From Mycolicibacterium sp. GF69 (GTDB lineage: Bacteria > Actinomycetota > Actinomycetes > Mycobacteriales > Mycobacteriaceae): DNA of 64,000 nucleotides. The notes under the pieces are model-generated. The model did no database searches. It saw nothing but the letters and a program-made list of their open reading frames with translations, and was not told the DNA's origin. The stretch covers positions 1-64,000 of the forward strand of contig NZ_QMEW01000016.1 of the NCBI RefSeq assembly GCF_003284965.1. Direction: 5' to 3'. Position 1 is the first letter of the stretch; every line of letters begins with the position of its first letter. Positions 52,740-61,901 of the stretch are shown in pieces. The translations under genes and the position numbers were made by a program.

Positions 52740-53297
52740 TCAACTGGTGACCGAAAGATCGGCCGGGCTCGGATCGGACGTCGACATCGGGCGCCGGGAA
52801 GTGCGGCGCTCGATCAGCGTCACCCCGGCCAGCACCGCGCTGGCGATCAGCCAACCGACCACCGCGATCGAACCCGCCGGAATGATCGCCAACGCCGCGT
52901 TGCGATGTTGTACGCGAACGAGATCCGGATCGTTGACGTCGTATTCGACGTAGATGTTCATTCCCGTCTCGAGCTCGGACGGATAGAGCACGCCCAACTC
53001 GGGGCGGTAGGTCACGCGGTCGGGGGTGACGAACTCGATCGTCGACCGGCGCGGTCCGGCATCGAGCACCTCGGCCGCGGCGACACCCATATGCCGCTCG
53101 ATCTGCCGGTCATTGCGCCACGCCCCCAACACCATCAGCACCGATTGCAGGGTCACCAGGCACGCGGCGATCACGATGCCCACCCGCACCCGGCGAAACA
53201 TCCGCTGCCGCCGGGTCTCGTGGGGGTCGGCGGTCAGTCTGGGCAGGAAGCGGCGCGCCCACCGGATGGACTTCGTCAGGCGGCTCGCTCCACTCAT
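52740..53297 (-). CDS. Conserved membrane protein, Rv0556-like
   Basis: 185 residues with two membrane segments ([22 protein letters not shown] near 40-60 and [25 protein letters not shown] near 135-160) flanking an extracytoplasmic domain. ATG 53297 overlaps the menD stop in ATGA, so it is coupled to menD. By position and length it is the M. tuberculosis Rv0556 homologue. No enzyme motif is seen; a role near menaquinone synthesis is only suggested by coupling. Confidence 0.8.
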   Translation of the reverse strand: MSGASRLTKSIRWARRFLPRLTADPHETRRQRMFRRVRVGIVIAACLVTLQSVLMVLGAWRNDRQIERHMGVAAAEVLDAGPRRSTIEFVTPDRVTYRPELGVLYPSELETGMNIYVEYDVNDPDLVRVQHRNAALAIIPAGSIAVVGWLIASAVLAGVTLIERRTSRRPMSTSDPSPADLSVTS

Positions 53298-54952
53298 AGG
53301 GCAGCCTTGATGGACGCGTGCAGCGCCCGCAGCGACGACCGGTCGGCCTTCACCTCCAGCACCCGCAGCCCCTCGTACGGCTCGTCGAGCGCCTCGGCGA
53401 GGTGGTCGGCCTCGAGCTGGCGATTCTCCACGTGATACGCCCGGCACAGCGCACCGACATCCACATCGTGCGGGGTGCCGAAGATCCGCGACGACACGTC
53501 GGAGAACCGCGGATCACCCTGCTCGAGCAGTTCGAAGATGCCCCCGCCGTTGTCGTTGGACACCACGATGGTCAGGTTGCGCGGCGCCGGCTCCGTCGGC
53601 CCGATCAGCAACCCCGAGCTGTCGTGGACGAACGTCAGATCTCCGAGCAGCGCGATCGTGCGGCCCGACCCCCGCTCACCCGTCCGCTCGTGCGCCAACG
53701 CGGCGCCGATCGCCGTCGAAACCGTGCCGTCGATTCCCGCTACCCCGCGATTCGAGCGCACCTTGAGGCCGTGGGTGTCCAGGCCCACCAGCGCCGCGTC
53801 GCGCACCGGATTCGACGCACCCAACACCAGCTGATCGCCCGGCCGGACGGCATCGGCCACCGCGGCGGCCACATGCAGACCGGTCTTGAGCGGATGCGCC
53901 TCGAGCTGGTCGCGGACCGCCGCCATCGCGTGCCGGTGCACCTCCGCACACCGGTCGAGCCAGGCCCGCTCCGGTGCCCCCGATGTGACGGCGCGGGTGC
54001 CGGTGGCCTGCGAGTTCCCCGAGACATCGGGCCAGCGCGGGCCCGTCGTCAGCGCATACACCGGCACCGACGGATCGGCCAGCAGCGCCGACACCGGCCG
54101 GTGCAGCGTCGGGCGGCCGAGCATGATGACCTGCTTCGGGCGCACCAACCGCAGCGCAAAGGGGTGCAGCGGGTTCTGGGCGGGCGGCGCCGTCGGTTCA
54201 GCGACGGTCGGCAAGGCGGCCAGGTTCGGATGTCGGCCCGCGCCGTGTCCGGCGATCACGACGGTGTCCGGGGTCAGGTCGATGTCGAGCGGCTGGTCGA
54301 AGGTCACCGGCGGTGTGTACGTCCAGGGCTTGCCGTCGGGTCTGCCGTCGGGCACATAGGTGCCGGACGCCGGGCTTTCACTGGCATCGGGCACCAGCGG
54401 CTCCCGCAGCGGGATGTCGAACTGCACGGGGCCGGCATTCGCAGTGCGAGACCCCTTGGCCGCAGCCAGGATTCGGCACACCGCGGAACGCCATTGGGCG
54501 TTGAGCGCGTCGAGGTGTTCCGGAGACTCCTCGGCCAGACCCAGGCTGATCGACGACCGCACCTGCGTCCCGAAATACCCGAACTGTTCGAAAGTCTGGT
54601 TCGCCCCGGTGCCCAGCAGCTCGTAGGGCCGATTGGCGCTCAGCACAACGAGCGGCACCCGCGCGTAATTGGCCTCGACCACCGCGGGTCCGAGGTTGGC
54701 CACCGCGGTGCCCGACGTCATCGCGATACAGACCGGGGCGTGGTCGGCGATCGCGAGCCCGATGGCCAGAAAGCCAGCGGTGCGCTCGTCGATACGCACG
54801 TGCAGCCGGACCCGGCCGGCGCGGTCGGCGTCGGCAAGCGCGAAGGCCAGCGGCGCGTTGCGCGAACCCGGGCACAACACGACGTCCCGTACGCCGCCGC
54901 GAATGAGTTCGTCGACGACCACGCGGGCCTGCGCGGTCGAGGGGTTCACCAC
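53294..54952 (-). CDS. menD: 2-succinyl-5-enolpyruvyl-6-hydroxy-3-cyclohexene-1-carboxylate synthase
   Basis: 552 residues, ThDP-dependent. [13 protein letters not shown] and RIDERTAGF with the cofactor Glu, later [13 protein letters not shown] and [14 protein letters not shown] for the ThDP-Mg site, are diagnostic of MenD, which joins isochorismate and 2-oxoglutarate in menaquinone synthesis. GTG 54952 shares one base with the bpoC stop. Counterpart of Rv0555. Confidence 0.95.
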   Translation of the reverse strand: MVNPSTAQARVVVDELIRGGVRDVVLCPGSRNAPLAFALADADRAGRVRLHVRIDERTAGFLAIGLAIADHAPVCIAMTSGTAVANLGPAVVEANYARVPLVVLSANRPYELLGTGANQTFEQFGYFGTQVRSSISLGLAEESPEHLDALNAQWRSAVCRILAAAKGSRTANAGPVQFDIPLREPLVPDASESPASGTYVPDGRPDGKPWTYTPPVTFDQPLDIDLTPDTVVIAGHGAGRHPNLAALPTVAEPTAPPAQNPLHPFALRLVRPKQVIMLGRPTLHRPVSALLADPSVPVYALTTGPRWPDVSGNSQATGTRAVTSGAPERAWLDRCAEVHRHAMAAVRDQLEAHPLKTGLHVAAAVADAVRPGDQLVLGASNPVRDAALVGLDTHGLKVRSNRGVAGIDGTVSTAIGAALAHERTGERGSGRTIALLGDLTFVHDSSGLLIGPTEPAPRNLTIVVSNDNGGGIFELLEQGDPRFSDVSSRIFGTPHDVDVGALCRAYHVENRQLEADHLAEALDEPYEGLRVLEVKADRSSLRALHASIKAAL

Positions 54953-55734
54953 TACAGCCTATCGGCGATGAAATCGAGTGCCGCTTTGTTGACCACCTCC
55001 GGACGCTCGAGGAAGCCCAGGTGGCCGGTGTCGGGAATCTCCAGGTAGCGGCCGTTCGGGATGGCGTCTGCGACCTCGCGGCTCAGGTAGGGAGGCAGCA
55101 CCAGGTCGTCGGCGAAGCCGATGACGAGCGTCGGCGCCGTAATACTCCGGTAAGCAGGTAGGCGGTTGCCTTGCGGACGGACTCCGAGCTGCGCACGCCC
55201 GCCGGGCGTCGACTTGGTGGGCCACATGACGAACATGTCGATCCAGTCGCGCACCTTGGCGTCGTCGTTGAGGGTTCTCGGCGAGAAGTTCTCCAGCAGA
55301 CGGATTTTCGCGTCGTACTGCGGCGGCAGCTTGATACCGGACTCGATGAGTTCCCACTCCGCGCTACGGAAGAACTCGCGCGCCCGGTCCTCTCGGCCGC
55401 GGGTGGCCATCAGCACCGCCCGGTCGACGAGTTCGGGCCGGGCCACCATCAGTTCCTGCGCGATGAACGAACCCATCGACACCGAGACGATGCGCACCGG
55501 CGCCGCGTCGAGTTTCTCGATCAGCGCCGCCGTGTCGGCCACCATCGTCTCCGTGGTGAAACCCGAGGCGTTCTCGGTAGCGCCCACCCCGCGGTTGTCG
55601 AACGTGATGCAGCGGTAGCCGGCGCGCTGGAACTCGGGTACCTGGTTCAGGTGCCAGGTTCGTCCCGCACCGCCGTGACCGGCGATGAACAGGACGGATG
55701 GACCGTTGCCGCGATCGTCGTAGGCCAAATTCAC
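54952..55734 (-). CDS. bpoC: Alpha/beta hydrolase BpoC, possible MenH-type activity
   Basis: 260 residues. Nucleophile in [13 protein letters not shown], Asp in GFADDLVLP, His in PDTGHLGF; the oxyanion region is FIAGHGGAG. Counterpart of Rv0554 (annotated as a haloperoxidase). A GTG at 55734 (NLAYDDRG) is preferred since M. tuberculosis BpoC starts at NLAYDD; a TTG 18 nt upstream is possible. Its overlap with menD suggests it serves as the SHCHC synthase (MenH) that this pathway needs and which is an alpha/beta hydrolase in E. coli; this is inference. Confidence 0.85.
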   Translation of the reverse strand: MNLAYDDRGNGPSVLFIAGHGGAGRTWHLNQVPEFQRAGYRCITFDNRGVGATENASGFTTETMVADTAALIEKLDAAPVRIVSVSMGSFIAQELMVARPELVDRAVLMATRGREDRAREFFRSAEWELIESGIKLPPQYDAKIRLLENFSPRTLNDDAKVRDWIDMFVMWPTKSTPGGRAQLGVRPQGNRLPAYRSITAPTLVIGFADDLVLPPYLSREVADAIPNGRYLEIPDTGHLGFLERPEVVNKAALDFIADRL

Positions 55735-55795
55735 CCGACTGACGGTACTCAAGCCCCGCGGTCGGGCTGTAGTCGGTCGCCGCGGCTGCGACGAA

Positions 55796-56305
55796 CTACG
55801 CCGAATTCGGCACTTCGGTGAACGCGACGACCGGTATGCGTCGTTTGCCGGCGCGCTTCTCGTAGTCGGCGTAGTTGGGCACGAACTGTTTGGCCAGGCC
55901 GAACAGTCGATCGCGTTCGGCCCCGGTGACCTCTTCGCCGACGAAAGTGCCCCGGTAGCCCCGCGTCGACAACGTCACCCGCGGATGGGCCTTGACGTTG
56001 TGGAACCAGGACGGATGCCGGTCGCCGCCGTAGTTGGAGGCGATGACGATCACCCGGCCGGCGTCGGTGAAGTAGGTCAGCGGGGTGCTGTACTGCCGGC
56101 CGGACTTGGCGCCGGTATGGGTCAGCAGCACCTCCGGCAGCACCAGCGACATCGAAAGGTACCCGTTGGTCAGCTTGATCACGGCGCGGTCCAGTCGCCA
56201 CCCGACGCGGCGCAGGAACCATCGCGCCGGCGCCGTACCCATGAGCCGCGCGCCGGCGCTGACCAGCGGCGTCGGTGGATCGGGTCGAACCTCGGGAATG
56301 CCCAT
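55796..56305 (-). CDS. F420-dependent (Ddn-type) nitroreductase family protein
   Basis: 169 residues. LLTHTGAKSGRQYSTPLTYF is the F420 phosphate-binding segment, followed by VIVIASNYGGDRHPSWFHNVKAHP and VTLSTRG, all close to Ddn (Rv3547). Quinone reduction by F420H2 would be the typical activity. ATG 56305. It is the third Ddn-type gene of the window and is the first of five genes inserted between bpoC and menC; it is on the same strand and 61 nt upstream of bpoC. Confidence 0.85.
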   Translation of the reverse strand: MGIPEVRPDPPTPLVSAGARLMGTAPARWFLRRVGWRLDRAVIKLTNGYLSMSLVLPEVLLTHTGAKSGRQYSTPLTYFTDAGRVIVIASNYGGDRHPSWFHNVKAHPRVTLSTRGYRGTFVGEEVTGAERDRLFGLAKQFVPNYADYEKRAGKRRIPVVAFTEVPNSA

Positions 56306-56357
56306 ACCGCGACGGTAACCCAGCGACTTGGGTGCGCTTCCGATCGCACACCGACTG

Positions 56358-57083
56358 TCAGCGCACCGAAGTCGCCTTTTTGCGGACGCGCTTGAGCGCC
56401 TGGTCCCACACCAGCAGCGACGCCGCCTTGAGCTGCGTCGGCTTCACCAGATCGCGGCCCATCAGGGCGGCCGCGGCAGCCTTCGTGGCCGGCGAGGCCT
56501 TGGACATGTGTCCCGAATCGAAGGGCGGCTGCGGGTCGTATTCCATGGACAGCTGAATGGTTTTCGCTTTGGCTTCGCCGCCGATCTGGCCGGCCAGCCA
56601 CAGCCCCAGGTCGATGCCTGCCGACACCCCTGCCGCCGTGACGGTGTGGTCGCTTTCATGGACGACGCGCTGGTCGCCGACGGGTGTGGCGCCGAAGGTC
56701 TTCAGAAACGGCAGCGCCGCCCAATGGGACGTGGCGCGTTTTCCCTCGAGCAGGCCGGCGGCGGCCAGGATCAACGACCCGGAGCACACCGATGCCGTCC
56801 ACGTCGCGCCCTGGTGGGCTTGTCGTACCCACGCCAGGAGCTTTTCGTCGCGGGCATGCTCGATGGTGCTGAATCCGCCCGGGATCAGGATGACGTCGGG
56901 CGAGGGTGTCTCGTCGAACGTGTGCGTCGCACCGATCAGCAGTACACCGGTGTCCGCGGCGATGGGGCCGGGTTCGTGCCACACAAAGCGCACCTCCGTC
57001 TCGGGAAGAAAGCGCAGCGACTCGTAGGGGCCGATCAAGTCCAGGGCGGTGAAGCCGGGGTAGAGGACGATGGCGATCTGCAT
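56358..57083 (-). CDS. DJ-1/PfpI family protein (isonitrile-hydratase-like)
   Basis: 241 residues. The DJ-1 nucleophile elbow is SVCSGSLIL with the reactive Cys, after IPGGFSTIEHAR and ALDLIGPYESL. The next HWAALPFL and TAAGVSAGIDL are as in isonitrile hydratase InhA and GlxA-like N domains. ATG 57083. It is followed upstream, 10 nt away on the same strand, by a GlxA-type AraC regulator that shares the same N-terminal fold: a PfpI enzyme and PfpI-regulator pair. Confidence 0.87.
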   Translation of the reverse strand: MQIAIVLYPGFTALDLIGPYESLRFLPETEVRFVWHEPGPIAADTGVLLIGATHTFDETPSPDVILIPGGFSTIEHARDEKLLAWVRQAHQGATWTASVCSGSLILAAAGLLEGKRATSHWAALPFLKTFGATPVGDQRVVHESDHTVTAAGVSAGIDLGLWLAGQIGGEAKAKTIQLSMEYDPQPPFDSGHMSKASPATKAAAAALMGRDLVKPTQLKAASLLVWDQALKRVRKKATSVR

Positions 57084-57093
57084 GATGTCTCCT

Positions 57094-58053
57094 TCAGGCG
57101 AATGTCTTGCGGTACTGGTCGGGCGAAACGCCCAGGCGGCGAACAAAGTTGCGGCGCAGCGTCTCCGCGCTGCCGAAACCGCACCGCGCGGCGATGACGG
57201 TGACGGTGTCGTCGGTCTCCTCGAGTCGACGGCGGGCAGCCTCGGTGCGGATCCGCTCGACATAGGCGCCGGGCGCCTCACCCACCTCTTCGGTGAACAA
57301 CCGGGTGAAGTGCCGTGGGCTCATCGCGGCGCGGCGGGCCAGTTCGGGAATGCTGTGCGTGCCACCGGGTTCGGCTTCGATGGCGTCCTGGACCTCGCGG
57401 ATCGGCGCCCGCTTGGCGCGCGGCATCCACACCGGTGCCGCGAACTGCGTCTGTCCGCCGGGCCTGCGCAGGTACATGACCAGCCTGCGCGCGACGGTCT
57501 GGGCGACATCGGTGCCATGATCGTCCTCGACGAGCGACAGCGCGAGGTCGATGCCCGCGGTGACGCCGGCGGCGGTCCAGGTGCGCTCGTTGCTGCGTAC
57601 GAAGATTGGCTCGGGATCGACTGTCACCGCGGGGAATTCGCGTGCCAGCTGCTCGGTGAAGGCCCAGTGGGTGGTGGCGGTGCAACCGTCGAGCAGGCCG
57701 GCCTCTGCGGCGAGGAAGGCGCCGGTGCACACGCTGACGACCCGCCGCGAGTTCTCCGCGACGGTCTGGATCCAGTTGATGACGTCGAGGTTGGCCCGGA
57801 CGTCGTGAACGCCGAAGCCGCCGGGCAGCACCAACGTGTCGACGTGTTCGCGCGGGTCGGGCAACGGTTGGGCGAGCAGCGCGAGCCCGGCGCCGGCGGT
57901 CGCGGGTTCACCGTTCAGACTCGCCACCGTGACGTCGTAACCCTCGCTGCCTTCGCTTTGCAGATACATCGACGCACCCGTGAACACGTCGAAGGGGCCG
58001 ACCAGGTCGAGAGCCTGGACGCCCGGAAAGCCGAGGATCACCACCGATCGCAT
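57094..58053 (-). CDS. GlxA-type AraC-family regulator (DJ-1 domain plus AraC HTH)
   Basis: 319 residues. An N-terminal DJ-1/PfpI domain (GPFDVF, LPGGFGVHD, CTGAFLAAEAG, HWAFTEQL) carries the ligand-like site, and a C-terminal AraC HTH pair lies from about 215 (SIPELARRAAMSPRHFTRLF and VIAARCGFGSAETLRRNF). ATG 58053. Such regulators sense small metabolites and typically control a neighbouring enzyme; here the adjacent PfpI gene 10 nt downstream is the likely target. Confidence 0.9.
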   Translation of the reverse strand: MRSVVILGFPGVQALDLVGPFDVFTGASMYLQSEGSEGYDVTVASLNGEPATAGAGLALLAQPLPDPREHVDTLVLPGGFGVHDVRANLDVINWIQTVAENSRRVVSVCTGAFLAAEAGLLDGCTATTHWAFTEQLAREFPAVTVDPEPIFVRSNERTWTAAGVTAGIDLALSLVEDDHGTDVAQTVARRLVMYLRRPGGQTQFAAPVWMPRAKRAPIREVQDAIEAEPGGTHSIPELARRAAMSPRHFTRLFTEEVGEAPGAYVERIRTEAARRRLEETDDTVTVIAARCGFGSAETLRRNFVRRLGVSPDQYRKTFA

Positions 58054-58120
58054 GCACCCAGTGTTGGCCACCCGAGCCGTGGCGTCTACGCCATGCACCC
58101 CACAGATCAGGACAGCGGGC

Positions 58121-58708
58121 TCACCACACCAGCGGGGCCAGGTGCTTGAGCGCATACGCGCGGACCGCGTCGTCGTCACCGACGTCGAGCACGGGGGTCC
58201 GCACCTGCGCCAGCGAGCCGGCCAGCCGGATGTGCAGTTCGCTGACGGCCAGCAAGTCGGCATCGGGCATCGTGGCCCCCGCCGCGCGCAAGGCCTTGGC
58301 CATGGCCGCGGATGCGCTCTCGAGGAACTCCTCGGCCTCGTCGTACATGCCCGACATGACCGACATGTCGCCGTCGAGCCGCAGGAACCGCCGCATGACC
58401 GGTTCTGCGGTGAGCAACCGGACGCCTTCGCAGAACGCCGCCACCGCAGCCTCTTTGGCACCGGAGTCGATGCCGACGGTTTGCAGGCGCGCCATCGCGA
58501 AATCGAAGGTCTGCCGGCCTAGTTCGGTGATCAGCACGTCGCGGCTGGGAAACCGGCGATACAGCGTGCTGCGGCTGACCCCGGCCTGGCGTGCGATGAC
58601 GTCCATGCTGGCCCGTCCCACGCCGACGAGCGCCACCTCCTCGGCGGCGGCCTTGAGGATCGCGGCCTCCTGCTCGGTGCGGCTGTCGTTGTTGCGGAGC
58701 CGTCGCAT
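58121..58708 (-). CDS. TetR-family regulator
   Basis: 195 residues. HTH at about 20-65 (AAAEEVALVGVGRASMDVIARQAGVSRSTLYRRFPSRDVL). The C-terminal domain is variable. ATG 58708. It lies nine nt downstream of the MpaB-family oxygenase on the same strand, so they likely form one operon. A pair of inverted TGTGTCA-type repeats upstream of that oxygenase is a candidate operator. Confidence 0.9.
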   Translation of the reverse strand: MRRLRNNDSRTEQEAAILKAAAEEVALVGVGRASMDVIARQAGVSRSTLYRRFPSRDVLITELGRQTFDFAMARLQTVGIDSGAKEAAVAAFCEGVRLLTAEPVMRRFLRLDGDMSVMSGMYDEAEEFLESASAAMAKALRAAGATMPDADLLAVSELHIRLAGSLAQVRTPVLDVGDDDAVRAYALKHLAPLVW

Positions 58709-58717
58709 CGGTCTAGG

Positions 58718-59686
58718 TTAAGCCTGCCGACCGGCCGGACACCCCGCGGGCGGTGCGAATGACTCCAGCGCGACCGAGCGGTGGAACCGCACCAGCTTCT
58801 CGTACTCCAACCTGTTGCGCGCCAACGGGATCAACCGCACCTTGTCCGGCAGTACCCGCCACGCCAGCTGCAGCACGCGGGTGTACACCTCGAACTCGCG
58901 CTGATGGCGGCCCTCCCACCGGAAGCCGGTCAGTTCACGGACCCCGGGATGCAGAACGCCGAACGAGCAGATCTTGACGACACGGCCGGCGACCGGACGG
59001 ATGAGCAGCCACGGCGGCGTCAGCGCGAGGCGCAACGCGGGCGGAATCATCAACGTCGGCAACGGTAACCGGGTCAGCCCATCGGTGACCCGCCGCAGGA
59101 AGACGTTGTCGGCCAGTTCCGTCTCGACCATGGAGTCGTAGTACTTCACGGCCTCGTCGTAGGTCGCCGGCAGTTTGGCGTTGTGCCCGGGCAGTTCCAG
59201 CGATCGGAACGCCTCGAGCAACTGCTGATAGGCGGCCTCCTGCTCGGCCGGGGTCATCGTGATTCCGGTGCCCGGGGTGAACGAGTTCAGCACGAGGAAC
59301 AACCCGCTGACCGCGATCCAGTTCCACAGCCGCGGGTTGAGCGCGCTGTAGCGCACATCGGCGAACTCCCCGTCGCCTTTTCCGCGCACCTGCCGGTGCA
59401 TCGCCTTAAGCCGCTCCCCCTCGGCCGCGCGGTCGTACGGGTCGCCCCAGATCGCAAGGAACGCCGAGAACCCACTTCGCACCCCTCGATCAGCGAAGTT
59501 GGCCTCGAAACGACCCGTCTTGTCGACGGCTGCCGCCACCGGCACCAGCGCGACCTCGTCGAAGGCCGCCGCGCCGAAGAACCCGCCGAGGGCGCTTCCG
59601 CTGTGCTTGCGGAATTCGCGCATGACTTTCGGGCGCACCCTGCCGGGGAGCTTCTCGACAGGTGTATCCAGGGCAGTCTCGGTCAT
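58718..59686 (-). CDS. MpaB-family oxygenase (DUF2236)
   Basis: 322 residues. ATG 59686 lies five nt after GGAGG and begins MTETALDTPVEKLPGR. Segments AFDEVALVPVAAAVDKTGRF, a central RRVTDGLTRLP and the PALRLALTPPW stretch fit the ER-bound oxygenase MpaB/rubber-oxygenase (Lcp-like, DUF2236) family, which binds haem. The typical position of the proximal His could not be verified by eye. Substrate unknown. Its promoter region contains TGTGTCA inverted repeats and overlaps the 3' end of menC. Confidence 0.78.
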   Translation of the reverse strand: MTETALDTPVEKLPGRVRPKVMREFRKHSGSALGGFFGAAAFDEVALVPVAAAVDKTGRFEANFADRGVRSGFSAFLAIWGDPYDRAAEGERLKAMHRQVRGKGDGEFADVRYSALNPRLWNWIAVSGLFLVLNSFTPGTGITMTPAEQEAAYQQLLEAFRSLELPGHNAKLPATYDEAVKYYDSMVETELADNVFLRRVTDGLTRLPLPTLMIPPALRLALTPPWLLIRPVAGRVVKICSFGVLHPGVRELTGFRWEGRHQREFEVYTRVLQLAWRVLPDKVRLIPLARNRLEYEKLVRFHRSVALESFAPPAGCPAGRQA

Positions 59687-59705
59687 GTCGCCTCCGATGC
59701 GCGGT

Positions 59706-59752
59706 TGACACAAAGACTAGTATTCTGTGTCACCGTGTCAATGGGTGACACA
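59706..59752. promoter_or_regulatory. TGACACA/TGTGTCA inverted repeats upstream of the MpaB-family gene
   Basis: TGACACA (59706) pairs with TGTGTCA (59726), and TGTGTCACC (59726) pairs with GGTGACACA (59744): three half-sites about 20 nt apart centre to centre. They lie 20 to 66 nt upstream of the MpaB-family start and partly inside the end of menC. A likely operator of the TetR protein encoded downstream in that operon. Confidence 0.6.
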
Positions 59753-60695
59753 TACGTATCCGCTCGATCCACCACTGCCGGCGCTCCGGCGTTGCGGCCA
59801 ACGCCGCCAGCCGCGCCGGGTCGGGCACCACGGCCCCGATCGGCAAGTACCCGCCTTCGGTCGGCAGCGGTTCGGCGACGTCGTCGACGAACAAACCGCC
59901 GGTGCCCAGGCCGCACGCATGACGCAAGTCCGGTAACGCCGCGGCGGCCAGCAGCCCGCGGCCGATGCCGACCGCGGAGTCGAGCGCGCTCGAGACCACG
60001 ATCGGGATGTCGATCTGCGCGGCGATCGCGAGCAGTGCGCGTACCCCGCCCAGCGGCGCCACCTTGAGCACCGCGACGTCCGCGGCGTTCTCGCGCACCA
60101 CGCGCAGTGGGTCGTCGGCCTTGCGGATGCTCTCGTCGGCGGCGATCGGGACATCGACGCGGCGCCGCAACTCAGCCAGTTCGGCCACCGTCACGCACGG
60201 TTGCTCGAGATACTCCAGCGGCCCATCGGCCGTCAAAGCCGTTGCCGCGGTGGTGGCTTCGTCGACTGTCCAGCCGCCGTTGGCGTCGACCCGAACGGTG
60301 GGCACGCTGGCCCTCACGGCGTTGACCCGCGCCACGTCGTCGGCGAGTGTCTGCCCGGGCTCGGCGACCTTTACCTTGGCCGTGCGGGCGCCGGGGAAGC
60401 GGGCCAGCACCTCGGGCACCCGGGCGGCGTCGACGGCCGGCACGGTCGCGTTGATCGGGATCCGGTCCCGACGCGTCTCGGGCGGTGGCTCGTAGGCTGC
60501 CTCGAGTGCCGACGCCAACCAGTGCGCTGCCTCCGCCGGCCGATATTCGAGGAATGCGCCAAACTCACCCCAGCCGGCCGGGCCGTCGATCAGCGCCACT
60601 TCGCGGACGGTGATGCCGCGAAACCGAACCCGCATCGGGAGCGCGACCACATGGAGGCGGTCGAGGATGTCGTCGAGTTGGCGCATGGGCACCAT
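59730..60695 (-). CDS. menC: o-Succinylbenzoate synthase
   Basis: 321 residues, enolase superfamily. KVKVAEPGQT with the catalytic Lys, VDANGGWT for the first metal ligand, EYLEQP, and IAADESIR for the others, then VLKVAPLGG with the second Lys. It dehydrates SHCHC in menaquinone synthesis; counterpart of Rv0553. ATG 60695, or ATG 60686. In M. tuberculosis menC abuts bpoC; here five other genes lie between. Confidence 0.94.
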   Translation of the reverse strand: MVPMRQLDDILDRLHVVALPMRVRFRGITVREVALIDGPAGWGEFGAFLEYRPAEAAHWLASALEAAYEPPPETRRDRIPINATVPAVDAARVPEVLARFPGARTAKVKVAEPGQTLADDVARVNAVRASVPTVRVDANGGWTVDEATTAATALTADGPLEYLEQPCVTVAELAELRRRVDVPIAADESIRKADDPLRVVRENAADVAVLKVAPLGGVRALLAIAAQIDIPIVVSSALDSAVGIGRGLLAAAALPDLRHACGLGTGGLFVDDVAEPLPTEGGYLPIGAVVPDPARLAALAATPERRQWWIERIRMCHPLTR

Positions 60696-60792
60696 CCTGC
60701 CCGGATCGCGATGGCCCGGTGATCAGGTTTAGGCCGCACCCGAGCGGGCTACCTTTCAGTTACTTAACTAATTGCAAATCGGCGAGGAGCCC

Positions 60793-61278
60793 ATGGTGCA
60801 ACTCAAGACACTCGTCCCGACGGCACTCGCGGTGACGGCAACAGCGGTTATCGGTGGGCTGGCCAGCAAGGACTCGCAGTCACTGTGGTACACGAAGCTG
60901 CGCAAGCCGCCTTATCAACCGCCGCCGCAGGCGTTTCCGATCGTATGGCCGATCCTGTACGCCGACATCGCGGTGACGTCGTCGGCGACGCTCGACGAGC
61001 TGGAGCGGCGCGGACAGACCGACGAACGTCGCCGCTACCTCGCGGCACTCGCGGTGAACCTCGTCCTCAACGGCAGCTGGTCGTGGTTGTTCTTCAACCA
61101 GGGCAAGCTGGGCACCTCGGCCGTGGCCGCGGGCGCGCTCACGGTCAGCAGCGCCGACCTCACCCGCCGTGCGGTGCAGGTCCGCGGCGCCCAAGCGGCA
61201 CCGCTGGCGCTGTATCCGCTGTGGTGCGCGTTCGCGACCGCACTGTCCACGCACATCTGGCTGCTGAACCGACGCTGA
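60793..61278 (+). CDS. TspO/MBR family membrane protein
   Basis: 161 residues, five membrane segments. KPPYQPPPQAFPIVWPILY and LNGSWSWLFFNQ are the TspO signature; the family binds porphyrins and sterols. ATG 60793 has AGGAGCCC upstream. It is divergent from menC and its TGA overlaps the ATG of the following SOUL gene (TGATG), so both are made together: two tetrapyrrole-binding proteins in one operon. Confidence 0.93.
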   Translation: MVQLKTLVPTALAVTATAVIGGLASKDSQSLWYTKLRKPPYQPPPQAFPIVWPILYADIAVTSSATLDELERRGQTDERRRYLAALAVNLVLNGSWSWLFFNQGKLGTSAVAAGALTVSSADLTRRAVQVRGAQAAPLALYPLWCAFATALSTHIWLLNRR

Positions 61279-61901
61279 TGCGACTCCTCGAGATCCCCCG
61301 CCAAGCCGCGGAGTCGGTGCTCTCGATCGTCGGCATCCGGGTCGGCACCGAAGAGCCGCACTATCTGGCGACCAAGCTGACGGACCGGGTCGAGATTCGT
61401 CGGTACGGCCCGCGGGTCGCCGCCGAGACGACGGTGTCCGCCGACGAGGACCGCGCCAGGAACATCGGGTTTCGACGGCTCGCCAACTACATCTTCGGCG
61501 GTAACCACCGCGACGAGACGATCGCGATGACCGCCCCGGTCGGCCAGCAGTCGCGCGAGAAGATCGCGATGACGGCGCCGGTCGTGCAAGCCGCGGACGG
61601 CGAGCATTCGACGATCCGCTTCTACATGCCTTCGAAGTGGACGTTGGACACGCTGCCTGCGCCGGATGACGAGAAGGTGCGGCTGGTGACGGTGCCGGGT
61701 GAGACGGTCGCGGTGTTGCGGTTCAGCGGCGACCGGAGTCCGCGCGCGATCACCGATCGGACCCGAGAGCTCTCGGAGACGTTGCGCGTCAACGAGGTAG
61801 AAGTTGTCGGGGCGCCGCAGTCCTGGTTCTACGACCCGCCTTGGACGCTACCGTTCCGTCGCCGCAACGAGATCGCGATCCCGGTGCGCGCCGAGCCCTA
61901 G
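61278..61901 (+). CDS. SOUL haem-binding family protein
   Basis: 207 residues. VEIRRYGPRVAAET, repeated IAMTAPV (two copies near 90-105), IRFYMPSKWT and SWFYDPPWTLPFRRRNEIAIPV identify the SOUL/HEBP family that binds haem or porphyrin. The ATG shares a base with the TspO stop. Its TAG overlaps that of the convergent acyl-CoA synthetase within CTAG. A role in binding or storage of tetrapyrroles is likely. Confidence 0.93.
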   Translation: MRLLEIPRQAAESVLSIVGIRVGTEEPHYLATKLTDRVEIRRYGPRVAAETTVSADEDRARNIGFRRLANYIFGGNHRDETIAMTAPVGQQSREKIAMTAPVVQAADGEHSTIRFYMPSKWTLDTLPAPDDEKVRLVTVPGETVAVLRFSGDRSPRAITDRTRELSETLRVNEVEVVGAPQSWFYDPPWTLPFRRRNEIAIPVRAEP

